A DNA stretch of 32,643 bases from Phycisphaeraceae bacterium (GTDB taxonomy: Bacteria > Planctomycetota > Phycisphaerae > Phycisphaerales > Phycisphaeraceae): positions 1-32,643 of the forward strand of contig JAFIFY010000049.1 in the NCBI GenBank assembly GCA_020831765.1, written 5' to 3'. The notes beneath the pieces were generated by a model that worked only from the letters and a program-made list of their open reading frames with translations, was not told the origin of the DNA and did not search any database. Below are positions 22,081 through 30,304 of the stretch, in pieces. Position 1 is the stretch's first letter; each line of letters begins with the position of its first letter. Made by a program: the position numbers and the translations under genes.

Positions 22081-22845
22081 ATGAACACCGAAGATTCCAT
22101 TGCCAATCTGTCCGTCGCCGGCCGGATCGCGTCCGAGGTCGAAGCCGTGGATGCGGCCACGAGCCTCGGGGGGGCCGCCGACGCCCGACGCGCCTGGTCG
22201 CTGGCCAATGAACTGGCCGGCTCGATCGCCTTGAGACGCCAGCCCAGCGCCATGACCCGGCCCAAGATCGCAGCGCGGTTCGGGCGCGGCGGCCTGAGGC
22301 GACGGGGCTTCACGCTGATCGAGGCGTCCCTGACCACGGTCATCATCGGAACCGGTGTCCTGGCCATTATGGCCGCGCAGCAGGCCTATCACCAGCAGAA
22401 CCACTGGGCCCAGCGTACAGGCACCGCCATGCTGCTGGCCAATGAAATCCGCGAAATGACCATGCATCTGCCGCACCATGATCCGGCGGTCGGCGCGGAG
22501 AACTACGGCCCGGAACTGGGCGAGGACACGATCCACGATTACAACGACCTTGACGATTTCATCGGCGGTCTAGACGGTGCCGGACGCGCCTTGCCCAGGT
22601 CGTTCACACACCCCGACGGGCCGATCAGCGCTGTACGACAGGTGATCCCCGGCATGGAACAGTGGGAACAGGTGCTGCTGATCGAGAATGTGCTGCCCGA
22701 GGCGATCAATGTTCCTTCGGAGCAGACCATGCCGCTGGGCTCCACCGACCTGATGCGCCTGACGGTGACGGTCAACTTCATCGACCCGAACAGTGGCGAC
22801 CGGGAAGCGGTCACCACGCTGAGCTGGCTTGTACCCCGTTGGTGA
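22081..22845 (+). CDS. Type IV prepilin-like minor pilin (PilV/GspI-like)
   Basis: Minor pilin candidate, processed by prepilin peptidase. The cleavage site is RRRG/FTLIEA at G76/F77 with the conserved E81 at mature position 5, and a hydrophobic helix follows (TTVIIGTGVLAIMAAQ). With the ATG at 22081 the leader is an unusual 76 residues; the ATG at 22252 would give an ordinary 19-residue leader and may be the true start, though neither has a good ribosome site. The mature domain of about 178 residues has the strand-rich character of pilins. It belongs to the pilus cluster, about 98 bases before the PilX-like gene. PilV is the nearest familiar label, based on place and size only. Confidence 0.75.
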   Translation: MNTEDSIANLSVAGRIASEVEAVDAATSLGGAADARRAWSLANELAGSIALRRQPSAMTRPKIAARFGRGGLRRRGFTLIEASLTTVIIGTGVLAIMAAQQAYHQQNHWAQRTGTAMLLANEIREMTMHLPHHDPAVGAENYGPELGEDTIHDYNDLDDFIGGLDGAGRALPRSFTHPDGPISAVRQVIPGMEQWEQVLLIENVLPEAINVPSEQTMPLGSTDLMRLTVTVNFIDPNSGDREAVTTLSWLVPRW

Positions 22846-22850
22846 CCCCG

Positions 22851-22910
22851 CCCCCGGAAGTACTTCCGGCCCCGGACCCAGGAAGGGCCCCAGGAACATG
22901 CCCCCGGAAG
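22851..22910. repeat. CCCCCGGAAG motifs with a 16-base perfect palindrome
   Basis: The gap between two minor-pilin genes contains CCCCCGGAAG at 22851-22860 and again at 22901-22910. The first copy joins an inverted copy to form the perfect palindrome CCGGAAGTACTTCCGG at 22854-22869. It may form a cruciform or hairpin in the polycistronic mRNA, or be a protein-binding site. The same motif recurs at other places in the window. Confidence 0.7.
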
Positions 22911-22943
22911 TTGGCGTCGTTGGAAGGCCAGTGGAGATAGACC

Positions 22944-25229
22944 ATGCAGCAAGCCGGAAACATCAAAGCCAAACGCATGCGCGCCGCTCCCAGGTCTCGC
23001 GGCGCCGCGGCCATTCTGGCCATGATCTTTCTGGTGATCTTCTCATCCCTGGCCGCATCCATGGCCATCATCGCCCAGGGCAACCTGTCCACGGCCGACA
23101 GTCATCTGCGGATCAACCGATCCCTGGCCGCGGCCGAAAGCGGCATCCAATTCGCCCAATACATGATCGAGGAGGTCATCCGCGAGGATTCGCTGAACAA
23201 TCGCGAGCTGTGGACCTTCGAGGGTGATATCACCGTCGCCGAGGCGCGGCGGCTGTGGTTCGATGCCGTCGACCCCCAGGCCGGACTCAAGTACAAGCTG
23301 AACGAGCGCCTCGAGGGCTTTGGCAGCAATTATCAGAACAACGCCGCGCCGCTGATCATCGGGCCGGTCGAGATCGTACCGGGTGGGCCGCGCTTTGAGA
23401 TTCACATCATCCAGCATCCGATCGGCGGCGGTTACAGCTATGACCAGGGCTACTACCAGCGCCCGCCGTTCACCGATCTTTCCCCGGCGGTCTCCGATGA
23501 ATCGCCGCTGGATGAGCGATTCATCCGAGTGATGGTGATCGGGCGCGATGGCCTGCCGGACCGTGAGATCAGCCGCGCCATCCAGTACGATTTCAGGATC
23601 GAGAAGCGGAACCGCTATGCGGTGCTTTCGCGCAGCCGGATCATGATCGGGCGGAACGTCAACATCGAGGGGCCGGTGGCCTCGACCTTCCAGGACACCG
23701 ATCTGCCCTTCGGCCATCCCATTCAGATGATGAGCGACTTCATGGGACTGGACCCGGACCTCGATCAGGTGTTGCTGGCCTTCCGCCAGGTGCTGCACAC
23801 CAACGATCTGAACTTCGACAACCGGATCAACCTCTCCAGCCCCGGCGAGACGGCGGACCTGCCCGAGTGGCTCGAGGATTCGGACGGCAACATCATCGAT
23901 GTCAACGGCGACGGCTACCTCGATGAGTTCGATTTCTTCCTGGCTCACTTCGATATGTCCGGCGATGGCAAGGTGGACGGCATGGAGCTGGGCATTTCCG
24001 GCGATCCCTCGCGGCGCCAGTTGTTCGAGCTTCTGGATGTCAATGGCGATGGGGTGATCGACAGCCTCGACCACTACGCCAAGATTCGCGGCCAGGTGAT
24101 GATGCGGCGTCATAGCTATGAGCAGTGGATGGATGCCCTCGATGCCCGCGGGCAGAAGATGCAGGAGCATTACCAGGGACCGATCCATCCCGAGCACCGC
24201 CAGGCGCCGGTTAACTTCGATGCCGATGTGGACCTGGATATCGACCTGAACCCGCAGTATTTCGCCGGTGGAGTCCATGCGAGCAAGATCCGAACGGTGG
24301 CCGGTTCATTCGAGACTCAGGTGCAGGTCAATCTCATGTCGCACGATCCCGGCGACCCGGACTCGCCCCAGTACATTCCCGCCGCCGACAGAGCCCCCGA
24401 AGGCGTGCCTTATGGCACCGCCCAGGCTTACGATGAATACAGGCGGCCGCTCTACCGCAACATGACCTTCACCAACGTGCGGATTCCCAAGGGCACCAAC
24501 GCGCTCTTTGAAAACTGCACCTTCGAGGGCGTGGTCTTCATCGAGACCCATCGCCACAACGAAGACCCGATGTACAACTATGCCGGCTCGTTCGGACGCG
24601 AGGACCTGACGGCCCTGGTCTTCGACGATGCCCTGGGCGCCAGCGTGCCCGTGACGGACACCAAGCCGCTGGCCAACAACATCCGATTCCACGGCTGCAC
24701 CTTCCGAGGCGGCGTCGCCGGCGACATCCCCAACGAATTCACCCATGTGCGCAACAAGATCGCCATGACCGGGCGGACGCGATTCGATCTCGAAGGCTCG
24801 CCCGATCCGGCCTTCTTCCGGCGAAGCACGATCATGATGCCCCATTGGTCGATCGAAGTCGGCCCGTTCGATGCCATCACGCCCGAGGATGAGATCGAAC
24901 TGTTCGGAACCATCGTCGCCGGCATCATCGACATGCGCGGCCAGGTGACCGTGCTCGGCTCGATCGTCACCACCTTCGAGCCCCAGCAGGATGTGGGGCC
25001 GGTCATGGGTGCCACCAGCCCGAACTTCAACACCACCATCGGCTATTTCACGATGGAGCAGGGCGATTTCGAGGTCGATCAACTGCCGCCGGGCGGCATC
25101 GGGCGCATTCGCATCCGTCATGATCCGACCATCCCGCCGCCGGACGGCATCCACGGCGCCATCGAACTGCGGCCGATCCGTACCAGCGATGGGGTGGTCA
25201 ACAGCTACTTCGAGGTGCCAGCGCCATGA
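22944..25229 (+). CDS. PilX-like pilus assembly protein with EF-hand loops and a beta-helix-like tail
   Basis: A 761-residue protein with a PilX-type N-terminus: basic leader, then RSRG/AAAILAMIFL and a hydrophobic helix to about residue 44, followed by the usual LRINRSLAAAESGIQFAQ helix. The glutamate at mature position 5 typical of pilins is missing, as in PilX/GspK-like proteins. Three EF-hand loops with good calcium ligands lie at 319-330 (DVNGDGYLDEFD), 337-348 (DMSGDGKVDGME) and 365-376 (DVNGDGVIDSLD). The C-terminal 300 residues carry repeated short strands with ENCTF, HGCTF and FGTIVAG, suggesting a beta-helix or bactofilin-like stack. GGAG precedes the ATG. Its stop overlaps the next start (ATGA). 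PilX proteins are normally near 200 residues, so this one is greatly enlarged; calcium-dependent adhesion is plausible but inferred. Confidence 0.8.
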   Translation: MQQAGNIKAKRMRAAPRSRGAAAILAMIFLVIFSSLAASMAIIAQGNLSTADSHLRINRSLAAAESGIQFAQYMIEEVIREDSLNNRELWTFEGDITVAEARRLWFDAVDPQAGLKYKLNERLEGFGSNYQNNAAPLIIGPVEIVPGGPRFEIHIIQHPIGGGYSYDQGYYQRPPFTDLSPAVSDESPLDERFIRVMVIGRDGLPDREISRAIQYDFRIEKRNRYAVLSRSRIMIGRNVNIEGPVASTFQDTDLPFGHPIQMMSDFMGLDPDLDQVLLAFRQVLHTNDLNFDNRINLSSPGETADLPEWLEDSDGNIIDVNGDGYLDEFDFFLAHFDMSGDGKVDGMELGISGDPSRRQLFELLDVNGDGVIDSLDHYAKIRGQVMMRRHSYEQWMDALDARGQKMQEHYQGPIHPEHRQAPVNFDADVDLDIDLNPQYFAGGVHASKIRTVAGSFETQVQVNLMSHDPGDPDSPQYIPAADRAPEGVPYGTAQAYDEYRRPLYRNMTFTNVRIPKGTNALFENCTFEGVVFIETHRHNEDPMYNYAGSFGREDLTALVFDDALGASVPVTDTKPLANNIRFHGCTFRGGVAGDIPNEFTHVRNKIAMTGRTRFDLEGSPDPAFFRRSTIMMPHWSIEVGPFDAITPEDEIELFGTIVAGIIDMRGQVTVLGSIVTTFEPQQDVGPVMGATSPNFNTTIGYFTMEQGDFEVDQLPPGGIGRIRIRHDPTIPPPDGIHGAIELRPIRTSDGVVNSYFEVPAP

Positions 25230-25858
25230 GTGGGATTCAAGCCATCGACCGATGCCCGTTGATTCATCACCGACGCCGCCGCGCAGCGCGCCGTCGCGGC
25301 CTGACGCTGATGGAACTGCTCGTCGCGCTGCCGATCATCGCGTTGCTGCTGACCGCGACCATGGTGGCCATCGATGTGAGCTTCCAGGCGTACAGCTCGG
25401 CGGCTCGCGAAGCGGCCACACAGGCCTCCACGCGAATGGTCGTACACCGGCTGCTCACCCTCGTCCGCACCAGCACCGCCCACGAGCCATTGAACGCATC
25501 GGGCGATGCGCTCTGGCCCGTGACCACCGACGGCGATCTGCTTACTTCCGGATTCATCACGCTGATCGATCCACGGGGCGATGAAATCCGCATCGAGTTC
25601 CGCCAGGACATCGAGGAACTCTGGGCCATTCGAACCACGCCCGGCGGCACGGTCACCATGGAACCGATCCTGGGCAATGTCGAATCGGCGGTGTTCACCT
25701 CGCGGCGCCGGCTCGACCGAACCGGCGTTTTCGTCCTCGAGCGGGCCACGATGGATATCGCCGTGCGCTCCGATCAGGAAGGCATCCTCACCGTCGAAGG
25801 CAGAGCCGATCAGCCGGTCCGGTTCGTGGCATCGACCGCGCCGCGGAAGATCGATTGA
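25226..25858 (+). CDS. Type IV prepilin-like minor pilin (PilW/GspJ-like)
   Basis: Minor pilin of 210 residues. The prepilin peptidase site is RRRG/LTLMEL at G25/L26, with E30 as the conserved mature position-5 glutamate and a hydrophobic helix after it (LLVALPIIALLLTATMVAID). The mature domain contains many short strands (EIRIEFRQDI, GTVTMEPI), in keeping with a PilW or GspJ pilin. It is translationally coupled to the PilX-like gene by an ATGA overlap and is the last gene of the cluster, ending 77 bases before a converging gene. With the other two it would form the tip or priming complex of the pilus. Confidence 0.8.
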   Translation: MSGIQAIDRCPLIHHRRRRAARRRGLTLMELLVALPIIALLLTATMVAIDVSFQAYSSAAREAATQASTRMVVHRLLTLVRTSTAHEPLNASGDALWPVTTDGDLLTSGFITLIDPRGDEIRIEFRQDIEELWAIRTTPGGTVTMEPILGNVESAVFTSRRRLDRTGVFVLERATMDIAVRSDQEGILTVEGRADQPVRFVASTAPRKID

Positions 25859-25935
25859 GCCCGCGGAATCGATGAGCGGCCCGCGTGCCGAATTCGCCTT
25901 GAGCGGTGGATGGGAAGCGGGTTGGCGGGATTCGG

Positions 25936-26778
25936 TCAATCGCCCGGCGGTTGGGGGCGAAGCGCAAAGAGCAGAAGTGCGGCGGTGACCGAGGCATTGA
26001 GCGAATCCACCGGCCCCGGTGACATATCGATTCGTGTGGGCACGACCCGCGGATGCGGCTCCAGCCAGCGTGGATGCAGGCCACGATCCTCAGCGCCGAT
26101 GACGATGGCCATGCGATCGGCCGGGGCGATCCGATCATGTCGCATCGTGCCCCGAGGATCGGCCACGATCAGGGTGTAGCCGTTTTCGATAAGCCACGTT
26201 CCGGCCTCGGCCTGGCCGCACTCGATCACATCCATGGCGAAGCACGCCCCGGTCGAGCCGCGCAATACCTGCGGGCTCCATGTGTCGCAGCCCGGCTCGG
26301 TGACCAGAACCGTGCCCACGCCCGCCGCCGAAGCACTGCGCATCATCGCCCCGAGATTGCCCGGCTTCTCGATGCGGTCGGTGACGAGGATGCGATCAGG
26401 CATGGCCGGCTCGAGGTCGGCCAGCGAACGCTGGGGACGTCGAAACAGGGCCAGCACACCCTCGGGGTTCTGGCGGTAGGCCAGCTTCTCGAGAACGGCC
26501 GGGGTGCAGGCGATCGCCTCGACATGGGCAGGCCCCGGATCGAGCTCGTGGAGCTCATCGCCGGCCGGCATGATCCGGCCCCGCTCATCCATCAGGCTTC
26601 GGTCGGCCAGCAGGGCGAGCGGAGCGAGGCCGGCCTCGAGGGCGCGGCGGATTTCCCTTGCCCCCTCGGCGAAGAACACGCCCCGCTCGCGGGCATGACG
26701 TGGCTTGCGGAGTTGGGCCAGCGCCTTGACCCGCGCGTTGGCCGTGCTCGTGATGGTCCGCCAGTTCAAAGGCATCAT
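25936..26778 (-). CDS. SpoU/TrmH-family RNA 2'-O-ribose methyltransferase
   Basis: Methylates the 2'-OH of a ribose in rRNA or tRNA using SAM bound in a trefoil knot. The N-terminal substrate-binding domain begins ITSTANARVKAL and includes FFAEGAREI. The three SpoU motifs follow: EKPGNLGAMMRSA (motif 1), IVIGAEDRGL (motif 2) and VDSLNASVTAALLLFAL (motif 3). Length 280 fits the TrmH/RlmB-like group; the exact target base is not predictable. The start is preceded only 19 bases away by the poly-T end of a terminator on the same strand, leaving little room for a promoter, and there is no strong ribosome site. Confidence 0.9.
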   Translation of the reverse strand: MMPLNWRTITSTANARVKALAQLRKPRHARERGVFFAEGAREIRRALEAGLAPLALLADRSLMDERGRIMPAGDELHELDPGPAHVEAIACTPAVLEKLAYRQNPEGVLALFRRPQRSLADLEPAMPDRILVTDRIEKPGNLGAMMRSASAAGVGTVLVTEPGCDTWSPQVLRGSTGACFAMDVIECGQAEAGTWLIENGYTLIVADPRGTMRHDRIAPADRMAIVIGAEDRGLHPRWLEPHPRVVPTRIDMSPGPVDSLNASVTAALLLFALRPQPPGD

Positions 26779-26797
26779 GGGCCGGGCTCAGGGCGAT

Positions 26798-26836
26798 AAA
26801 AACAACGCATCTTCCGCGGGAACGAAAGATGCGTTG
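26798..26836 (-). terminator. Intrinsic terminator after the FlgO-like gene
   Basis: On the minus strand an 11-base perfect stem (CAACGCATCTT at 26803-26813 and AAGATGCGTTG at 26826-26836, 12-base loop) is followed at once by TTTTT (26802-26798). It lies 40 bases after the FlgO-like stop codon. It is also only 19 bases before the methyltransferase start, so it might act as an attenuator for that gene. Confidence 0.88.
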
Positions 26837-26876
26837 AGATTGATCATGGGTCGATCGCCGGACAGCGCCGAAGCGC

Positions 26877-27476
26877 TTAGCGAAGCAGCGTCCGCAGCCG
26901 GGGGCCGACGGGAAGCTCATAGTTGGTGCCGGCCAGGAGCGAGCTGTCATTCACATCGATCATGCGGAGCGAGACGAGCACCGTCTGGTTGTCGCCCGTG
27001 CCGCTGATGACGTAGGTGCCCACGACGACCGCATCGGCCTCGTGCTCGGCACGGATCTTGTTCAACTCGCGCGAGAGCACGAACTCGCCGCGATTGTCGA
27101 TCACGGCCATCTCGTGGCGAAGGTTGACGCTGACGGTCTTGTAGCCCATCTGGGCCAGGCGATTGCCCACCATCTCGCCACTCATCCGGCCGAACTGGTT
27201 GGTGCTTCGCAGGTCATTCAGGTTGACGTAGGTCGCCACCAGGATGCGCTTGTTCATGTCCAGACGCGTGCGGGCACTGTTGACCATGTTGTCCACGGCT
27301 GTGTAGGTGTCGCGGATGAGCCGGACATCGCCGGGCGGATCGATCGTGGTGGTCACCGGGCCGCCATCAAGCTGGTCGTGGTGGCGCGAGGTCGCCGGAG
27401 GATTGGGAATCAGGCAGCCCCCAAGCATGGCGGTGACGGTCAAAAGCGCGGTTGCAATTCCAAAAGTACGCGGCAT
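26877..27476 (-). CDS. FlgO-like outer-membrane lipoprotein
   Basis: A 199-residue lipoprotein: signal peptide and lipobox LGG/C with C21. The body matches the FlgO-domain pattern (AVDNMVNSARTRL, ILVATYVNL, FGRMSGEMVGNRLAQMGY, DAVVVGTYVISG, NDSSLLAGTNYEL). In Vibrio, FlgO is part of an outer-membrane flagellar ring, but the domain is widespread in bacteria without such rings. Start 27476 is chosen because GGAG lies 9 bases upstream; the in-frame TTG at 27491 would overlap that site. It follows the LPP20-like gene by 108 bases on the same strand and is closed by the terminator. Confidence 0.85.
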   Translation of the reverse strand: MPRTFGIATALLTVTAMLGGCLIPNPPATSRHHDQLDGGPVTTTIDPPGDVRLIRDTYTAVDNMVNSARTRLDMNKRILVATYVNLNDLRSTNQFGRMSGEMVGNRLAQMGYKTVSVNLRHEMAVIDNRGEFVLSRELNKIRAEHEADAVVVGTYVISGTGDNQTVLVSLRMIDVNDSSLLAGTNYELPVGPRLRTLLR

Positions 27477-27584
27477 GGTCAATGGCTCCAATGATTTCGG
27501 TTCGCGGCCGGCATGTCGCGGCGGCGGTTTGGGGGATGCGGGTTCAGTCGAGGTTGGGGACGCACAAATGTCCGTGGACGTCGG

Positions 27585-28238
27585 TTACTGGGCAACGACC
27601 GGGAATACCGCTCGATCTCGCGGAGCGATCGAATTGTTCTGCAGGTTGCTGGCCATCTCCTCAAGATCTTGGCGGTCGATCTCAACCAGAACCCAGCACT
27701 TGTAACGGAAGGCCCACCACAAATGCAGGAATGGGCGCTCACGTAGTCGCCACCGCTCCCAGTGCGTTTCGATCGGGTTGATCATGCTCACCAGGGCATC
27801 GGACGCCTGGGCACCAGTGTACTCGGACTTGTCTTCAACAAAGTGGGGCAGCTTTCTGTCCATGACCGGACATCGGTGCCTCCAGTTATCAGCGCCTCGC
27901 CGCATGGAAGAGACGCCCGGCCCACGGGTATCGGACATCTCCAGGCTGCTGGACACGTGTGTTTGGACAAGTTTGGCCACCTGTTCGGCCGCATGGGCCA
28001 GAGCGGCGTCGTAGGCTGCTCGCTCATCCAACACATTCACACCCACGCTGCGACCCACGACATAAATCTTGTCGTCAGTGGCCGGCAGCGCTCCAAGACG
28101 GACCCATTCGGGCGCATCTTCGTTTGGCGTGATGCCCGTGTGAAGCAGACGCTCCGACGCGCAGCCGCCACTGAACATCAGCATGCTCGCGCTGAAAGCA
28201 ACCAGAACCAGGGTCCGAGCAAGAGAAGCCATTTTCAT
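27585..28238 (-). CDS. LPP20-family lipoprotein
   Basis: A 217-residue lipoprotein with signal peptide and lipobox SGG/C (C26). The segment IYVVGRSVGVNVLDERAAYDAALAHAAEQVAKLVQ is typical of LPP20/FlgP-like proteins, in which a GxS/A strand is followed by a long amphipathic helix. A central insert contains two cysteines and WW-rich strands near the end (HLWWAFRYKCWVLVEI). GAGGTGA just before the ATG is a good ribosome site. Vibrio and Helicobacter relatives sit in the outer membrane near the flagellum. Pairing with a FlgO-like gene suggests the two act together, which is inference. Confidence 0.8.
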   Translation of the reverse strand: MKMASLARTLVLVAFSASMLMFSGGCASERLLHTGITPNEDAPEWVRLGALPATDDKIYVVGRSVGVNVLDERAAYDAALAHAAEQVAKLVQTHVSSSLEMSDTRGPGVSSMRRGADNWRHRCPVMDRKLPHFVEDKSEYTGAQASDALVSMINPIETHWERWRLRERPFLHLWWAFRYKCWVLVEIDRQDLEEMASNLQNNSIAPRDRAVFPVVAQ

Positions 28239-28359
28239 ATGTCACCTCGTTTGGGGCGGCGAAGGATTCGCACGCCGCGTGGATAATCCGTCGGATGGCG
28301 CAGATGCCGTTCTTGACACCATCCTTGCCCGCGAGCCGGGCCGGGGTACAACATCGCAG

Positions 28360-28389
28360 AGTCTACCGGGCGTCCGCTGGCCCTGTCAA
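28360..28389 (-). promoter_or_regulatory. Sigma-70-like promoter of the LPP20-FlgO operon
   Basis: On the minus strand a perfect TTGACA (28384-28389) is followed after 18 bases by TAGACT (28360-28365). Transcription would start near 28353, about 115 bases before the ATG at 28238. It lies just beyond the terminator of the preceding operon. Confidence 0.6.
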
Positions 28390-28421
28390 AACCCGCCATG
28401 AGCCGCTGATGCCCCGCCGCG

Positions 28422-28452
28422 AAAAATCGGGCCCGAATCCTCCATGAGCCCG
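28422..28452 (-). terminator. Intrinsic terminator after the MlaFE-like gene
   Basis: On the minus strand CGGGCTC (28446-28452) pairs with GGGCCCG (28428-28434) through seven pairs, one of them G-U, with an 11-base loop. ATTTTT follows (28427-28422). It is 62 bases after the transporter stop codon. Confidence 0.6.
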
Positions 28453-28513
28453 GCCCGCCGGCGCGATGCCCGCCCCCGCGCCACCACCGCCGCCGCCAAC
28501 GCCGCGCCGCCGC

Positions 28514-30304
28514 TCAATACTCGAAGAACGCGAACACCACGTGTACCATCAGCACCAGAAGCGTCGCCCACAGAATCGTCAGCGTCACCGATCGGCCTAC
28601 ATCGCGGCTGCTGTTCTTCGGCCGCGCCCCTAAGTGGTAGGCCACCGCCCCGACCCCCAGGGCCGAACACAGCGACTTGGCCAGAACCCAGCCCGTCCCC
28701 TCCAGGAACATATCCCCCGGCCGGCGGATGCTCTGGTGAAAATGCAGCCGCCAGAACCACGGGTCCAGGTCCGGATTATTGGCCAGGAACACCACCAGGC
28801 TGACCACCCGCGACGCCTCGAACGCCAGCCACACCAGCACCGGCGTGGCGATCACGAAGGCCAGCAGCGTGGTCGAGAGCAGATACCGGCGGGGCGGGGC
28901 ATGGAGCACATGCAGGCTGTCGAGTTGCCGCGAGTAGGTCCGCTGACCGATGTCCTGTGCCGCCGCGGCGCCGCACCGCGCGGCGATCAGCACCGTGGCC
29001 AGAAGCGGAATCAACGTTCGATACAACGCAAAGCCCACGCCCTCGAGCAATGTCTCTTTCAGCAGAGGATCGGTAACGCGGGCATAGGGCAGGAAGCGGA
29101 AGGTGAAATCGGTGGCGACGAAGCCGACGATCGCCCCGACGATCCCGATATACACCCACGCCGAAACACCGCCCACCAGCCGAAGCTGATCCCAAAGCAG
29201 GCGCAACCCCCATCGCGGACAACGCCAGATCGGCAGTAGATCAGCCGGCAGCCGCGCAAGCTCCGTCGCGGCGCGGCCAGTAACCCGCGCCATACCGACC
29301 GCGCCGCCAAGGGCCCGCCCGCCCATCGTGACCAAGTTGCCCCCGGCCGCCGGTGGCGATGTTCGGGGCGTGGCGGCTTCCTTCGTCGGTCCGGCCGACG
29401 TCCCGGCTTGCTCTTCATCCCAGCGCAGCCGATCGGAGCCCGCATGGATGCCGGGTGCCACTCCATCGGCGGCTCGGGCCCCGTCTTCCTCAGAACGCGC
29501 GGCAATCACCGGGCCGCTTTCAGAAGTCCCGGGGCCGGGGCTTCCGGGGGTACTTCCGGGGGCGGGGCTTCCGGGGATACTTCCGGGGATACTTCCGGGG
29601 GCGGGGGCGGGGGTGGGGGCGATCCAGATGGAGTGATCGGCCATGGATTCGGGCAGGCGGTGATCGTGCGTGGCGATGATCGTCGTCTGCGGGTGGTTGG
29701 CTCGGGTCTGGCTCAGCAGGTCGAGCACACGTTGGGCGCTCTGGTCATCCAGCCCGGAGGTCGGCTCATCGAAAAGCACCAGGCGAGGCCGCTGTCCGAG
29801 TGTTCGGGCGATGGCCAGCCGCTGCTGCTGGCCGCCGGAGAGTTGTGCCGGGCGAAGGTGGTGGGGCACGCCCAGCTCATCGAGGATCGCCGCGGCTTCG
29901 CGTGCCGCCTCGGCCGCGCCGGGCGCAGGGCCATCGCCGCGCCGGTGCTGAATCGCGAATCGCACGTTATCCAGTGCCGACCACTGATCGAACAGCGCGA
30001 ACTGCTGAAACACCACACCCACGCCATCGCACGTCCGACCCTGGGCGACCGTCCGGCCGCCGATCCGGATCGCCCCCGTCGATTCAAACGGACCGCGCCC
30101 GGGCGTGAGCAGACCGCTGATCGCGGCCAGCAGGCTGCTCTTACCCCCGCCGCTGGGGCCACGAATGAGCATGATCCGACCCGGTTCGAGCCGCAGCGAC
30201 AGGGGCGCGAAGAGCCTTCGCCCGCCGACCGACAGTGAATACCGATCGAAGACAAGGTCAAGCGCCCGCGCGGCGGGGTGATGAGTGTGTTCCGTGCCGC
30301 TCAT
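28514..30304 (-). CDS. ABC transporter, fused MlaF-type ATPase and MlaE-type permease
   Basis: Single 596-residue chain combining both halves of a lipid-transport ABC exporter/importer of the Mla class. The ATPase has Walker A at 49-57 (GPSGGGKSS), Q-loop at 100, signature LSGGQQQR at 155-162, Walker B LVLFDEP at 175-181 and H213. A low-complexity linker at about 230-325 begins with repeated PGS/IPGS units. The permease from about 355 has the MlaE core ([20 protein letters not shown], then QLDSLHVL and PPRRYLLS). MlaF and MlaE are normally separate proteins. The start overlaps the stop of the upstream partner gene by four bases, indicating coupling. Substrate is presumed phospholipid or another hydrophobic molecule by family. 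Confidence 0.88.
   Translation of the reverse strand: MSGTEHTHHPAARALDLVFDRYSLSVGGRRLFAPLSLRLEPGRIMLIRGPSGGGKSSLLAAISGLLTPGRGPFESTGAIRIGGRTVAQGRTCDGVGVVFQQFALFDQWSALDNVRFAIQHRRGDGPAPGAAEAAREAAAILDELGVPHHLRPAQLSGGQQQRLAIARTLGQRPRLVLFDEPTSGLDDQSAQRVLDLLSQTRANHPQTTIIATHDHRLPESMADHSIWIAPTPAPAPGSIPGSIPGSPAPGSTPGSPGPGTSESGPVIAARSEEDGARAADGVAPGIHAGSDRLRWDEEQAGTSAGPTKEAATPRTSPPAAGGNLVTMGGRALGGAVGMARVTGRAATELARLPADLLPIWRCPRWGLRLLWDQLRLVGGVSAWVYIGIVGAIVGFVATDFTFRFLPYARVTDPLLKETLLEGVGFALYRTLIPLLATVLIAARCGAAAAQDIGQRTYSRQLDSLHVLHAPPRRYLLSTTLLAFVIATPVLVWLAFEASRVVSLVVFLANNPDLDPWFWRLHFHQSIRRPGDMFLEGTGWVLAKSLCSALGVGAVAYHLGARPKNSSRDVGRSVTLTILWATLLVLMVHVVFAFFEY
29541..29602. repeat. Tandem TTCCGGGG repeat coding the linker of the ABC fusion
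   Basis: Five CTTCCGGGG cores occur at 29541, 29553, 29568, 29580 and 29592, spaced by 12, 15, 12 and 12 bases. All spacings are multiples of three, so the frame is kept and Pro-Gly-Ser units are encoded on the minus strand. Further G-runs follow to about 29620. Confidence 0.85.

Noticed and set aside
20458-22536. Long minus-strand open frame over pilC
   Set aside because: It is a shadow of pilC and the minor pilin, with a His/Asp/Arg-rich composition typical of antisense frames in GC-rich DNA.
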